From Stanieria sp. NIES-3757 (lineage in GTDB: Bacteria; Cyanobacteriota; Cyanobacteriia; Cyanobacteriales; Xenococcaceae), in contig AP017375.1 of assembly GCA_002355455.1 (NCBI GenBank), forward strand, positions 5,013,640 to 5,077,639: a stretch of 64,000 nt of DNA, written 5' to 3'. The notes under the pieces are model-generated. The model ran no database searches, was not told the DNA's origin, and saw nothing but the letters and a program-made list of their open reading frames with translations. Below are positions 16,928 to 25,765 of this stretch, piece after piece. Positions within the stretch are counted from its first letter, which is position 1; every line of letters starts with the position of its first letter. The position numbers and the translations under genes were made by a program.

Positions 16928-18637
16928 CTAGATCGCAGGGTCGAGATTAGTAGGATAATCACCAGTAGTATTAACACCAGCTTCAACGACATTACGACCA
17001 GTTAAAGCTACCGCTTGTCTAAGAGCTTCGAGACGGTTAGGAATAAAGTTTTGAGCAGGAACAAATCTTTGAATACCCAATTTTTCTAACCGAGTCATTA
17101 CTTTTTGAGTTGCACCGACGACAAAAACATGAAGTCCTTTATCCGCAGCATCTTGAATCGCATTTTCAATTGCTAAAGCAGCCGTTACACCCAAAATTGG
17201 CACATCACTTAAATCCATAATTAAAGCATCAGCATCAGGCATTGCTGAATGTTCACGAGCGATCGCTTTAGCTACTCCAAAAATCATTGGACCACTAAGA
17301 TAAAAGAGGAGAACACGACCATTAGCGCGCTCTAGTAATTGTTTTTCTTCTTCGTTGAGACTAATTTCATCGTCAGCATCACTAATAGTTTTAACTTCTT
17401 GAGCGCGAAGATCGGAAAGACGTTCGATGGTTAAAATATTAGCAATAAAGACCCCAACGCCAACTGCAACAATCAGGTCAACAAAAACGGTTAGCAGTAA
17501 TACACCATACATGATCAAAGTACCTTTGAGGGATACTTTGTGAGATCTTTTAAGAAAACTCCAGTCGAGAATATCTAACCCTACTTTAAGAGCAATACCA
17601 GCTAACACTGCCATGGGAATTGGTTCGGTTAGATTAGCAGCCCACAACACAACTACTAATAAAATTAAGGCGCGAGTAATCCCAGACAAAGCGGAAGTTG
17701 CCCCAGTCTGAATATTAACTACTGTACCCATAGTTGCACCAGCACCAGGCAATCCTCCACAGATACCAGAGACTAAATTACCAATCCCTTGACCAATTAA
17801 TTCTTTATCAGATTTATGTTCGGTACGAGTTAAACTATCGGCAATTACTGCGGTCAGTAAAGTATCGATACATCCCAGCATCCCTAAAACAATTGCATCA
17901 AGCAAAATTTGTGTCATTTGCGTAGCAGAAAAAACTGGCATTTGGAATTGTGGTAATCCCATTGGGATTTCGCCGATTCTTCTAATCTCTGCATCACCAA
18001 AGAAAACTAGGGAAACTACCGTACCAATAATCAAAGCTACTAATTGAGGCGGGGCATAGCGTTTAAATTTCGATGGCATTAAGAAAATAATTGCCAGGGT
18101 TAGGATTCCTAAGATGGCTTCTAGAGGATTGATATTGGCAAGAAGTTCAGGTATTGCTTGAACTGTTCCTAACACACCACCTTTGGGACTAGGTTGTCCC
18201 ACAAAAGGAGCAATCTGAAGGATAACTAAAATTACCCCAATTCCTGACATAAAGCCAGAAATAACGCTATAGGGCATCAGGGTGATATATTTACCCAGTT
18301 TAAAGAAACCAAACAGAATTTGAAAAATTCCTGCTAACATTACAACGGTGAACGCCATCGCCATGCCATTTTCAGGATCAGAAGCTGTCATTTTAGCTAT
18401 TACTGCCGTCATGACTACTGTCATGGGCCCTGTTGGCTCAGAAATCAAGGTTGGTGTGCCACCAAATAAAGCAGCAAAAAAACCTACACAAACTGCACCC
18501 CACAAGCCTGCTACTGGTCCTGCCCCAGAAGCAACCCCGAAGGCGAGGGCTAGTGGTAAGGAAACTATCGCAGTAGTTAAACCACCAAATAAATCTCCTC
18601 GTAAATTTCTAAAATTAATTTTGTTGGTTATGTTCAT
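16928..18637 (-). CDS. bicA: Na+-dependent bicarbonate transporter BicA (SulP family)
   Basis: A 569-residue SulP/SLC26 transporter closely matching cyanobacterial BicA from its first residues (MNITNKINFRNLRGDLFGGL) onward. It has about 14 membrane segments (GGTPTLISEPTGPMTVVMTA, GCIDTLLTAVIADSLTRTEHKSDKE, GGLPGAGATMGTVVNIQTGA) and a C-terminal STAS domain from about residue 435 (RVLLFYLSGPMIFGVAKAIA, ALIMDLSDVP). It takes up bicarbonate at the plasma membrane for the CO2-concentrating mechanism with low affinity and high flux. Sulfate transport is the main alternative for SulP proteins, but the BicA match is strong. An Na+/H+ antiporter follows it. Confidence 0.92.
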   Translation of the reverse strand: MNITNKINFRNLRGDLFGGLTTAIVSLPLALAFGVASGAGPVAGLWGAVCVGFFAALFGGTPTLISEPTGPMTVVMTAVIAKMTASDPENGMAMAFTVVMLAGIFQILFGFFKLGKYITLMPYSVISGFMSGIGVILVILQIAPFVGQPSPKGGVLGTVQAIPELLANINPLEAILGILTLAIIFLMPSKFKRYAPPQLVALIIGTVVSLVFFGDAEIRRIGEIPMGLPQFQMPVFSATQMTQILLDAIVLGMLGCIDTLLTAVIADSLTRTEHKSDKELIGQGIGNLVSGICGGLPGAGATMGTVVNIQTGATSALSGITRALILLVVVLWAANLTEPIPMAVLAGIALKVGLDILDWSFLKRSHKVSLKGTLIMYGVLLLTVFVDLIVAVGVGVFIANILTIERLSDLRAQEVKTISDADDEISLNEEEKQLLERANGRVLLFYLSGPMIFGVAKAIAREHSAMPDADALIMDLSDVPILGVTAALAIENAIQDAADKGLHVFVVGATQKVMTRLEKLGIQRFVPAQNFIPNRLEALRQAVALTGRNVVEAGVNTTGDYPTNLDPAI

Positions 18638-19066
18638 TGTCTCTAATTGATTTTAGGTTTGAATTAACTTGGTTTAGTTAATGCAGACTCACAATTTATG
18701 TCTCAATTCGGGTTTCTTTATTTTTCTTTGTCAAAAAGAAAAATTAGTTATAGCAAGCTCTGTCGTCAGTACGAACTGCGACTTTGATAAAACTCTTTGG
18801 GCAGTAACGTTGATTGCAACGTCAAAACAAAAGAAAATCTAAAATTGATTTTTTTCTATTTTTCTAAAAAACTCATAGTAATTAGTCTATATTAAAATTG
18901 TCAAAAAACAACTTTTCATAATTAACATTTGTTAATTATCTGTAAAACTATTGCTTATCAAATTTTGAGACCAAGTATTAACATTGCATCCTACTGGAAA
19001 TTTTAGTTATATTTCGTAGTTGGTTAAGTCTATCTAAGTCTTGTGCGTAGGCGTGATTGATATTAA
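18638..19066. other. bicA upstream region, no gene seen
   Basis: About 430 bases between bicA and the TPR gene, holding the bicA promoter. I see no reading frame or RNA gene. The one notable structure is the ACGTTG/CAACGT dyad listed separately. Confidence 0.5.
18807..18822. promoter_or_regulatory. ACGTTG-ATTG-CAACGT dyad upstream of bicA
   Basis: A perfect 6-bp inverted repeat with a 4-base spacer, 170 bp upstream of the bicA start. Size and symmetry fit a transcription-factor site, but no known consensus is matched exactly. Confidence 0.3.
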
Positions 19067-19447
19067 CTAAGGTTTTGGTTGCGGATTTTGTGCCGATTGT
19101 TGTTTAACTGCTTCCAATAAAGCTTTAAGTTCTGGTTCTTGGGGATACAATTTGACCAGTTTTTCTAATGGTTCGATAGCACCTGGTAAATCTTGGAGAG
19201 CTAGACGAGCTTGGACTAATCCCTGTAAAGCGGTTGGATTATTAGGTTCTCTAGCTAAAACTTTTTCGTAACCACGAATTTGTGCCTGTAATTGTTCTTG
19301 CTCTGAAGAAGCCGTTGCTGTAGAGGTAGAGGCAGAGGGTTGCGAATCGTTACTAAAAAGACTACCAACTAACATAAATGCAGTTGAGCCAATGAAAGCT
19401 AAACCAAATAGTAAAACTAAAACTCTTTGTAGCGTTTTTCGATTCAT
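19067..19447 (-). CDS. Membrane-anchored TPR protein
   Basis: A 126-residue protein. Residues 9-31 form one membrane helix (VLVLLFGLAFIGSTAFMLVGSLF), then a Ser/Thr/Gln-rich linker, then about two tetratricopeptide-like units (LAREPNNPTALQGLVQARLALQDLPGAIEPLEKLVKLYPQEPELKALLEA read in pieces). The soluble part probably lies in the periplasm or thylakoid lumen and binds protein partners. The start overlaps the stop of the upstream membrane-protein gene in ATGA, indicating translational coupling. Partner unknown. Confidence 0.8.
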   Translation of the reverse strand: MNRKTLQRVLVLLFGLAFIGSTAFMLVGSLFSNDSQPSASTSTATASSEQEQLQAQIRGYEKVLAREPNNPTALQGLVQARLALQDLPGAIEPLEKLVKLYPQEPELKALLEAVKQQSAQNPQPKP

Positions 19448-19941
19448 TGAACAGTTTTTAAACCCCAGGTATAAAAAGCAAGTACACCACTACCAAATCC
19501 TAACAAACATAAACCAACTAGAATCAAAGTAGCTCGCGATCTACTATAACCTGCTGTTTGTAAATCTAGTTTAACTAATATTCCCGCAGCTAATAAGATA
19601 AAGAACTCAAGAAAAACTTCTAGCCATTGAACAATTAAGGCAAAAGCTAAAGCTCCGATAAATATTAACAAAAAAGCTCTTGCTTCTGATTGAAGCCAAC
19701 TATTGAGACTTACAGTCATCAAAGCAATAGGAGCAGTAAAAGCAATAGAAATTAATAAAACCCAGAAAATCCCTAAGGCGTAAAGAAGAGAAGCGATGAT
19801 ATTTTCTTCCAATGCCCAGTAAAATAAATTACCATGTTCGATGATGACTACTGCCCAACGAGCATAAAGCCAACCGTAAGTGGCATAAGTAACTAGTAAA
19901 AGCGTTGTCGATAACCAAGAAATTTGTTTAAGCCTAAGCAT
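19444..19941 (-). CDS. Integral membrane protein, unknown function
   Basis: A 165-residue protein with four or five predicted membrane helices (about residues 9-28, 48-75, 88-122 and 138-158) and no recognised family. It overlaps the TPR-protein gene by 4 bp, so the pair is translated together and probably forms one membrane complex. Heptamer repeats fill the upstream spacer. Confidence 0.75.
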   Translation of the reverse strand: MLRLKQISWLSTTLLLVTYATYGWLYARWAVVIIEHGNLFYWALEENIIASLLYALGIFWVLLISIAFTAPIALMTVSLNSWLQSEARAFLLIFIGALAFALIVQWLEVFLEFFILLAAGILVKLDLQTAGYSRSRATLILVGLCLLGFGSGVLAFYTWGLKTVQ

Positions 19942-19955
19942 TCATCATTAGAAGC

Positions 19956-20030
19956 TGGTAATTGGTAATTGATAATTGATAATAAAGGTGTAAGTTGCCC
20001 TGATTACCTATTACCCCTTACCTCTTACCG
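19956..20030. repeat. Two runs of degenerate heptamer repeats
   Basis: TGGTAAT, TGGTAAT, TGATAAT, TGATAAT (19956-19983), then ATTACCT, ATTACCC, CTTACCT, CTTACCG (20003-20030). Two blocks of four 7-bp units, the second close to the reverse complement of the first. STRR-type sequence; the two blocks could pair as a hairpin between apcD and the membrane-protein gene. Confidence 0.7.
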
Positions 20031-20082
20031 ATAATTTTGAGATGATTGTTTTTAAAACAAATCGCTGTAAATATCCCAAAAG

Positions 20083-20568
20083 TTAGGACATAGCTTGGAT
20101 AATGTAATCAAAGTATGGAGCAGCTTCTTGAGCATCTTCGTTGGTGAGAAGAGCTAAAGCAGCATCTTTCAAGCAGCGAATTGCATCAACCATTCCAGGG
20201 ACAGGGACGTTTAAAGAGTTATACATTTCTCTGACACCAATTAAACCAGTCTTTTCAATTGGTTCTTTGTCTCCTGAAAGTACTCCATAGGTAACTAACC
20301 TTAAATACCAGCCAAAATCTCGAATACACTGATTGTATTGTTTTTGACCGTAGGAATTACCGCCTGGAGATCTGTATTCAGGATGAATTCTGAATAACTC
20401 TTTACTGGCTTTATCAACAATTTTCTTTTCGCTTTCTGCTAAAGTTTCAGCAATGCGTACTCGTTGTTCACCAGTTGTTAAAAATTTTTTAATTCCTTCT
20501 AGTTCTCCGCTACTGGGATAGCGGAGTTCATCGTCGGCTTTGAGTATAACTTGACTAACTACGCTCAT
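20083..20568 (-). CDS. apcD: Allophycocyanin alpha-B subunit ApcD
   Basis: A 161-residue phycobiliprotein whose start [18 protein letters not shown] is diagnostic for ApcD. The phycocyanobilin-binding cysteine is Cys81 in [18 protein letters not shown]. ApcD replaces one ApcA in a core trimer and is a terminal emitter of the phycobilisome, sending energy mainly toward photosystem I. It follows a lipoate-ligase-like gene by 34 bp on the same strand, an unexpected operon neighbour. Confidence 0.95.
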   Translation of the reverse strand: MSVVSQVILKADDELRYPSSGELEGIKKFLTTGEQRVRIAETLAESEKKIVDKASKELFRIHPEYRSPGGNSYGQKQYNQCIRDFGWYLRLVTYGVLSGDKEPIEKTGLIGVREMYNSLNVPVPGMVDAIRCLKDAALALLTNEDAQEAAPYFDYIIQAMS

Positions 20569-20602
20569 GATATTGCGATCAATTTAATTAACTTCAATAA
20601 TC

Positions 20603-21355
20603 TTAGTATGTTAGCGACGGGCAATTCGTAAAAATATCTTGCCATTCGGCAGCAGATAAAGGTTGCTCGATCAAATTAATTTTAAAACACTGGCTAGCTG
20701 CTTTGGTCAAGACTTCTGAAATCTTAGCAGTAGAAAAATTAACTGAGTTGGGTAGTAAGTTTTTGATTGGTTGAGGGGCTGGTTGAGCAAAGACTTGAGT
20801 GTATAATTTTGGTTCAGTCGCAATCGCCATTGAACCATGTTGTAAGATGGCTTTACCTTGGCGTAGTTGCGCGCTACCAATTACTTTTGCTCCTGTCTGA
20901 GTAATTAAATCTGCGTTCGTTGCTGTAGCAAAACAATTATCCTGGTGACGATAGGAATTGGGTTGCTCACCATAGGCTAAATTAAGTCCAAGCGATCGCC
21001 ATCCTGTGATTAAAAACTGACAAATTTGTTGATAAACTTCTAATCTTTTTCCCCGCTCAAAAGAAGCAATTACGGCATAAGTTAGATCCCCTTGATGTAA
21101 TACTGCCCTACCTCCAGTGGGACGACGTACAATAGACAAGGATTTTCCTTGCCAAGTTAGCTCGTGCCAAAACCAAGGATAATTTTTTTGATGGTAGCCT
21201 AACGAAATGGTTGCTTCAGACCAAGTATAAAATCTTAAGGTGGGTGGATGTTGTTTTTGTTTATGTTGTTGGAGCAACCAAAGATCTATTGCCATTTGGA
21301 CTTCCCCAGAGGCTGACATTAAAGGAAGTAAACGCCAAATTTGCTCATTCATCAA
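20603..21355 (-). CDS. Lipoate-protein ligase A-like protein
   Basis: A 250-residue member of the biotin/lipoate protein ligase fold. Visible family marks are FYTWSEATISLGYHQ, the RRPTGGRAVLHQGDLTYAV loop that binds the acyl-adenylate, and GSAQLRQGKAILQHGSM with the conserved lysine. It probably attaches or transfers lipoyl/octanoyl groups to E2 or H-protein lipoyl domains. The C-terminal accessory domain of E. coli LplA is absent, as in LipM/LipL-type or short LplA proteins, so octanoyltransferase activity is an alternative. YbjN-like and apcD genes flank it closely on the same strand. Confidence 0.8.
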   Translation of the reverse strand: MMNEQIWRLLPLMSASGEVQMAIDLWLLQQHKQKQHPPTLRFYTWSEATISLGYHQKNYPWFWHELTWQGKSLSIVRRPTGGRAVLHQGDLTYAVIASFERGKRLEVYQQICQFLITGWRSLGLNLAYGEQPNSYRHQDNCFATATNADLITQTGAKVIGSAQLRQGKAILQHGSMAIATEPKLYTQVFAQPAPQPIKNLLPNSVNFSTAKISEVLTKAASQCFKINLIEQPLSAAEWQDIFTNCPSLTY

Positions 21356-21371
21356 GGAGTATCACTGTTGA

Positions 21372-21848
21372 CTATTTCATGCCAAATTCCGCTTGTAAAG
21401 CTTCATCGTTATCATCGGCAATCGTCGCAACTAAAGTAATAATTCGCGAAATTTCACTAGAATAAAGATCCGCTAGAGTCCTTTGAGAAGAAACTACTAC
21501 TCGATTTTCGACAATACTAAAACAAGTTTCAAAAGTTCCTGCCCAATTCATCTCTAACAATTTACGCATTAACTTTGTCTCGTCTTTAGCAGGTAATTGG
21601 AGTACGGTTGCCCAAACTGTAAGCAAATCGTCTTCTGATTCTCCTGTCAACTGAACAAATACTTCGACACTACCATACCGAAATTTCCACAAAATACCTT
21701 CGTCGCTATGATTTACCATAGCAGTATCTTCTTGATCTAAGCTGGAAATAACGGTTTCGATTACTTCTTGATGGCTAGATTGATTTTCCATGAATTCATC
21801 AATCGATTGATTGTTACCTAGGTCTAGATTTGCAACTTGATTACTCAT
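21372..21848 (-). CDS. YbjN domain-containing protein
   Basis: A 158-residue acidic soluble protein with a YbjN-like fold (type III secretion-chaperone-like alpha/beta): WKFRYGSVEVFVQLTGESEDDLLTVWATVLQLP, then LMRKLLEMNWAGTFETCFSIVENRVVVSSQRTLADL. Its molecular role is not established in cyanobacteria. It sits first in a three-gene run with the lipoate ligase-like gene (16 bp gap) and apcD. Confidence 0.75.
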   Translation of the reverse strand: MSNQVANLDLGNNQSIDEFMENQSSHQEVIETVISSLDQEDTAMVNHSDEGILWKFRYGSVEVFVQLTGESEDDLLTVWATVLQLPAKDETKLMRKLLEMNWAGTFETCFSIVENRVVVSSQRTLADLYSSEISRIITLVATIADDNDEALQAEFGMK

Positions 21849-22168
21849 AGCAATTTAATTTGATTAGTTAGATTTTTACATCACTTCATTGATCGATTAA
21901 TCTTCCTTCTGGTGGAAAATTATTTAGGGATGAAGAAACTTGTTTTTACTACGTAAATCTAGCATTTAGTCGCACAAGATCATGATTTTTTCGCCATTAA
22001 TTTTAACTTTAGTTTGTCAAGAGAATAATTTGTAGCCTAAAGTTTAACCGCAAATTGGTTTTAAGAATTTCTTCTGGTTTTTAAGCTTAATTTTCTTAAT
22101 AAAAATTTTTGTAGTTACTATACTAATTATGTACTTATGTTTATCCTCAATTACTTGCTTCCAATTCC
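21849..22168. other. Divergent promoter region, no gene seen
   Basis: 320 bases between divergent genes (YbjN-like and ferritin-like). No ORF, RNA gene or clear operator recognised. Confidence 0.5.
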
Positions 22169-23071
22169 ATGAAAGTTAATTATCCAAAAAAACTTCACAA
22201 TACTCTTAGTGCGCGGGATATTCTCAAACAAGTGATCGGCGATCGCGAAATTCATATCATCACTCTTAATCGCTATCGCTTCAACGAACAGCATAGTTGT
22301 AAAGATTTGACCGATGTAATTGAAAAACTGAATGGTAAACCAAAAGAATTAGTCAGAGATTTATCTCATCATGTTGCTGATGAAGCTCGTCATGCTGTTT
22401 GGCTGACTGACTTGTTGGTAGACTTAGGGGCAGATATCGGTACGCCACCAGGAATGTCCTACATTGGTGAGTTTGAAAGATTATTAGATCGAGATAGTTA
22501 TCAAACCGAAGAACAACTGGAAGATGGTCTGATTGCTGCTTTGACGGCGATTAACGTTACGGAAAAACGTGGTTGTGAGTATTTCTCTGCTCATATCAAT
22601 GCTCTTAAAGAAGTTCCTCAAACCGAAGAAAATATTAAGATTCGGGAAACTATTGAAAAGATCTTTCCTGAAGAAGCCGGTCATGTTCGTTGGGGTAATC
22701 GTTGGTTAGCTCAAATTGCTAAAAAAAGCCCAAAACATCGTCAGAAGGTAGAACAAGCCAAACAAAAATATGCAGCCATAGAACAAGCAGCCTATGAATC
22801 AGGTATGGATATTATGGCTGGTGCAGAGTTACGTCGTTTAAACCATCTGTTAGAAATTACCAAGACAATGCCCTTATGGGAACGTCCTCAGTATCTCATG
22901 GAACGGTTACCTGAAACTCTCCTCGCCCCAGAGTTACAATTTACTCGTATTGAAGCTGCTAAAAGAGCATGGCAAAGAGATCCCCAAGCTTTTATGGAAA
23001 AATTTGTCCCTATGTTCTTAAATGGCTTCAGTAGTTTACAAAAACAACAGAAACAAGCAACCAAAGCATAA
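22169..23071 (+). CDS. Ferritin-like diiron-domain protein
   Basis: A 300-residue all-helical protein with ferritin/rubrerythrin-like metal ligands in two helix pairs: Glu72 and His75 in HHVADEARHAVW, and the EEAGHVRWGNRW segment near residue 171. The C-terminal third is a separate helical extension. The two E-x2-H motifs suggest a diiron or similar centre, so an oxidase, oxygenase or metal-storage role is possible. I do not recognise a characterised orthologue. Convergent with the GST gene across a perfect hairpin. Confidence 0.75.
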   Translation: MKVNYPKKLHNTLSARDILKQVIGDREIHIITLNRYRFNEQHSCKDLTDVIEKLNGKPKELVRDLSHHVADEARHAVWLTDLLVDLGADIGTPPGMSYIGEFERLLDRDSYQTEEQLEDGLIAALTAINVTEKRGCEYFSAHINALKEVPQTEENIKIRETIEKIFPEEAGHVRWGNRWLAQIAKKSPKHRQKVEQAKQKYAAIEQAAYESGMDIMAGAELRRLNHLLEITKTMPLWERPQYLMERLPETLLAPELQFTRIEAAKRAWQRDPQAFMEKFVPMFLNGFSSLQKQQKQATKA

Positions 23072-23079
23072 ACCAGGAA

Positions 23080-23098
23080 TAGGGCGCAATGCGCCCTA
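23080..23098. terminator. Bidirectional hairpin between convergent genes
   Basis: TAGGGCGC-AAT-GCGCCCTA is a perfect 8-bp stem in the 33-bp gap between the convergent ferritin-like and GST genes. It is flanked by AAAAA, so it may serve both transcripts. Confidence 0.6.
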
Positions 23099-23104
23099 AA
23101 AAGA

Positions 23105-23908
23105 TTAATCTATTTTGATTGCTGTTGGTGCAGAACCATTATTTTTGTTGGTAGTACCAGAAGCCTGTCGATAATCTGCATACAAGCGATCGCGCCAAGC
23201 AAAGAAAGGTTCATAAGCGATATTATCAGCTAATCCTGGAATACCTTTACCTTTGAGTTGTTCGGGCAGATCGAGATAAGAACCTTCAGGAAATTTGAGG
23301 ATCATACTTAATCCCGCTACTGCCAAATCTGCCAAAGTAGGAGTATCTCCAATTAAATAAGGACGATTTTCTAAGATCAGACAGAGGGCTTCTAAATCCT
23401 GTTGTAATGATTTTTTGGCTTCTTTGACCGCATCACCACCTAAACCGACTCCAGTGCCTAACACATCTAATAAATCTCCAGGGATCGCACTAACTAAAGT
23501 TTTGAGGAAATCAGGAGTTTGTTTGGGTAAAACTGCGGTACGAAAGTTTTGATTTTGATTTAAAGCACCAATTAAAGCTTTTCTGCCTTTAATCCCAATC
23601 GATTCATCTGCCCATTCTTCAATTAATAAACACTGCCCTTTAGCTAAAGGATCGTCAGGAATAATTGGTCGTTCGGGATATTTCTTGTCTAGGTAAAAAG
23701 CGATCGCGGTTGAATCAGCCACATAGGTATTACCATCTTTTAAAACCGGTACTTGTCTTTTCCCAGTCTTTTGCATTAGTTCTATTTGTCCAACGCCAGG
23801 AGTAACTTCAATTTTGCGATATTCTAAACCCTTGTAATCTAAAATCAGACGTACTTTTTCTGAATATTGAGATAATTCAAATTGGTATAGCTCCAGCATC
23901 GCTCTCAC
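23105..23908 (-). CDS. Glutathione S-transferase family protein
   Basis: A 267-residue GST. The N-terminal thioredoxin-like domain reads LYQFELSQYSEKVRLILDYKGLEYRK, with the cis-Pro in KRQVPVLKDG and the gamma-glutamyl contact in ADSTAIAFYLDKKYP. The helical C-terminal domain carries LIGDTPTLADLAVAG. The catalytic position has SQYSEK rather than a CxxC, so a Ser-type GST. Detoxification or thiol chemistry is likely. The start may be the first Met or Met4 (MLELYQ). Confidence 0.85.
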   Translation of the reverse strand: MRAMLELYQFELSQYSEKVRLILDYKGLEYRKIEVTPGVGQIELMQKTGKRQVPVLKDGNTYVADSTAIAFYLDKKYPERPIIPDDPLAKGQCLLIEEWADESIGIKGRKALIGALNQNQNFRTAVLPKQTPDFLKTLVSAIPGDLLDVLGTGVGLGGDAVKEAKKSLQQDLEALCLILENRPYLIGDTPTLADLAVAGLSMILKFPEGSYLDLPEQLKGKGIPGLADNIAYEPFFAWRDRLYADYRQASGTTNKNNGSAPTAIKID

Positions 23909-24051
23909 TATTTATAAAAGTTAACAATAGTTAATCTAGCTTGTTTAATCAGATTGCTACATCAATCCTAAGTTTAGATAAATAATTTGGTCAGAAAATT
24001 AACTCTAAGCTGTCACGCATCTAATTGACTGGTTAGTCAAAGGCAGGAGTT

Positions 24052-24070
24052 AGAAGGCAGAAGGCAGAAG
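24052..24070. repeat. Heptamer repeat AGAAGGC
   Basis: AGAAGGC twice plus AGAAG, another STRR-like 7-bp run in the spacer between the VOC-protein and GST genes. Confidence 0.55.
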
Positions 24071-24120
24071 CTTTAAAAGAATGTACAGCCTTCTATACAC
24101 ATTAGCTTACTTGTGCCGAC

Positions 24121-24546
24121 TTACTGAACTGTTTTACTCAAAACACGGATAAATTCTAGAGGTAAACCATCACAATCGGCAATAAAAGCTACTTCATAAA
24201 CGCGATCGCCAATCATTTGTTGAGTGGGTTCTAACAAAACGTGCAATGGTTGAATTGATTTCAAATTAAGTTTAAGCTGCTCTAACCAGGAAGGTAAATC
24301 TTGGGTAACCTCAGTCAAGTCAAAAGAAAGATGATAATAACCCACATAATGCTCATCCCCAAAAGCATCAGGGGCGGGTTTAGGTTCAGGAATTTGGATC
24401 AGTTCGATTCTGCCACCTAATCCTTCCAGCCAACAAGCAAGGGTGTAACCTGTTGTAAAACGCTCGTTGACAGTAAAGCCCAATTGTTCGTAAAAAGCGA
24501 TCGCACGATGGATATTTGCCGTGCGGATAGAAACATGATGCATCAT
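24121..24546 (-). CDS. VOC-family (glyoxalase-like) protein
   Basis: A 141-residue single vicinal-oxygen-chelate domain. It begins MMHHVSIRTANIHRAIAFYEQLGFTV with the first metal-ligand His, has Glu in GGRIELIQIPEP and ends AFIADCDGLPLEFIRVL with the last Glu ligand. It is likely a metal-dependent lyase or dioxygenase-like enzyme of unknown substrate. The start overlaps the end of the TIGR02652 gene by 4 bp, so the two are translationally coupled. Confidence 0.8.
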   Translation of the reverse strand: MMHHVSIRTANIHRAIAFYEQLGFTVNERFTTGYTLACWLEGLGGRIELIQIPEPKPAPDAFGDEHYVGYYHLSFDLTEVTQDLPSWLEQLKLNLKSIQPLHVLLEPTQQMIGDRVYEVAFIADCDGLPLEFIRVLSKTVQ

Positions 24547-25049
24547 TCAAATAAACGAAAATAGGGATAATTACGCGGTACTCCTGGTTCTTTTTCCAAA
24601 GAAAAGTTGATCACTTCCCAACAAGGATCTGCTGGAGTCTCAGAACTAAAAACAACAGGTAAACCGTATAACTTAGGGATTTTACCTTCGCCATTTTCTC
24701 GCCAAGGATGACTTCTTTCCAAATAAGCATTAACTAAGTCTTTATAACGACTAGCAATAATGACTTTGGTAGCTCGATAGCCTTCGGTATAAAGTCGATC
24801 CAAAGCTTCATGAATTTCAAAGCGAATTCCATCTGGATGAGTATGCTGTCGATACCATTGATTTTCCCATCTGCGCCACCGCCTTCCAGAAGGGAGATGA
24901 ATTAGTTCTTCTGTATCAGGATTAGCCTCAAAAGCTCCATGACGAGGACACAAATAAGTATCTGTCAATGTCAAAGCGGAAATAACTTGACGACAGTGAG
25001 GACATTTAATTTCTGGACCAAATATAGGGTATTGTAAACCTGAGTTCAT
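24543..25049 (-). CDS. TIGR02652 family protein
   Basis: A cyanobacterial protein of about 168 residues. I start it at the ATG at 25049 (MNSGLQYPIFGPEIKCPHC), which is the family N-terminus; the longer frame to 25118 would overlap the divergent gene. It has zinc-type cysteines CPHC and CPRHG near the N-terminus, then a conserved WRRWENQWYRQHTHPDGIRFEIHEALDRLY core. Function unknown; probably a small metal-binding soluble protein. It is followed by the VOC gene with ATGA overlap. Confidence 0.8.
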   Translation of the reverse strand: MNSGLQYPIFGPEIKCPHCRQVISALTLTDTYLCPRHGAFEANPDTEELIHLPSGRRWRRWENQWYRQHTHPDGIRFEIHEALDRLYTEGYRATKVIIASRYKDLVNAYLERSHPWRENGEGKIPKLYGLPVVFSSETPADPCWEVINFSLEKEPGVPRNYPYFRLFE

Positions 25050-25109
25050 TATTATAGGGTTTTTATTTACCTTATAACACGCGCCTGTAATCCTAGCTTG
25101 TTTATCATA

Positions 25110-25661
25110 ATGAATCAATCTTCCTTTTCAGTCGATCATCCATTTTGGTTACCACCAGATTTATCTCAAGCAGCTTTTATTGCTGATAATGCAGTCATAA
25201 TGGGACAAGTTACCCTGGCTGCTGGTGCTAGTGTTTGGTATGGTGCGGTAGTACGAGGAGATGTAGAAAAAATAGTCATTGGTAAGTGTACCAATATCCA
25301 GGATGGAGCCATTCTTCACGGCGATCCTGGTAAACCAACTGTCCTTGAAGATTATGTTACGGTAGGACATCGAGCCGTAATTCATTCAGCATATATTGAA
25401 AGTGGTTGTTTGATTGGCATTGGCGCAGTAGTTTTAGATGGAGTTAGAGTAGGTAGTGGTAGTATCATTGGTGCAGGTTGTATTGTAACTAAAGATGTCG
25501 CACCTCATTCTTTGATGGTAGGAGTACCTGCCAAAAAAGTTAGAGAACTTAATGAAACTGAAGTCGCAGAATTAATCGAACACGCCCAAAAATACGAAAA
25601 ATTGGCTTTAGTTCATGCTGGCAAAGGCACAGACTTAGGCTTTATCTCCAAGTCTCCTTGA
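25110..25661 (+). CDS. Gamma carbonic anhydrase family protein (YrdA/CaiE-like)
   Basis: A 183-residue left-handed beta-helix protein of hexapeptide repeats. The ATG at 25110 (MNQSSFSVDHPFW) is chosen over a TTG at 25098. Repeats such as VTLAAGASVWYGAVVRGDVEKIVIG and TNIQDGAILHG run through the core. The zinc-ligand histidines of gamma carbonic anhydrases are visible (ILHG, VGHRAVIHSA). It lacks the RuBisCO-like domains of CcmM, so it is the stand-alone type; carbonic anhydrase activity is not assured. Confidence 0.85.
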   Translation: MNQSSFSVDHPFWLPPDLSQAAFIADNAVIMGQVTLAAGASVWYGAVVRGDVEKIVIGKCTNIQDGAILHGDPGKPTVLEDYVTVGHRAVIHSAYIESGCLIGIGAVVLDGVRVGSGSIIGAGCIVTKDVAPHSLMVGVPAKKVRELNETEVAELIEHAQKYEKLALVHAGKGTDLGFISKSP

Positions 25662-25765
25662 CAAATAGTAACAATTTGCTAGAAAAACTGAGAAATTTAG
25701 GATATATATATAAATTAATGAAAATATTTTAAAATAAATTAAGGATTTTCAGAGGAGATTGAATT

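Noticed and set aside
25161-25385. Minus-strand ORF inside the gamma carbonic anhydrase gene
   Set aside because: Antisense shadow of the hexapeptide repeat; no ribosome binding site.
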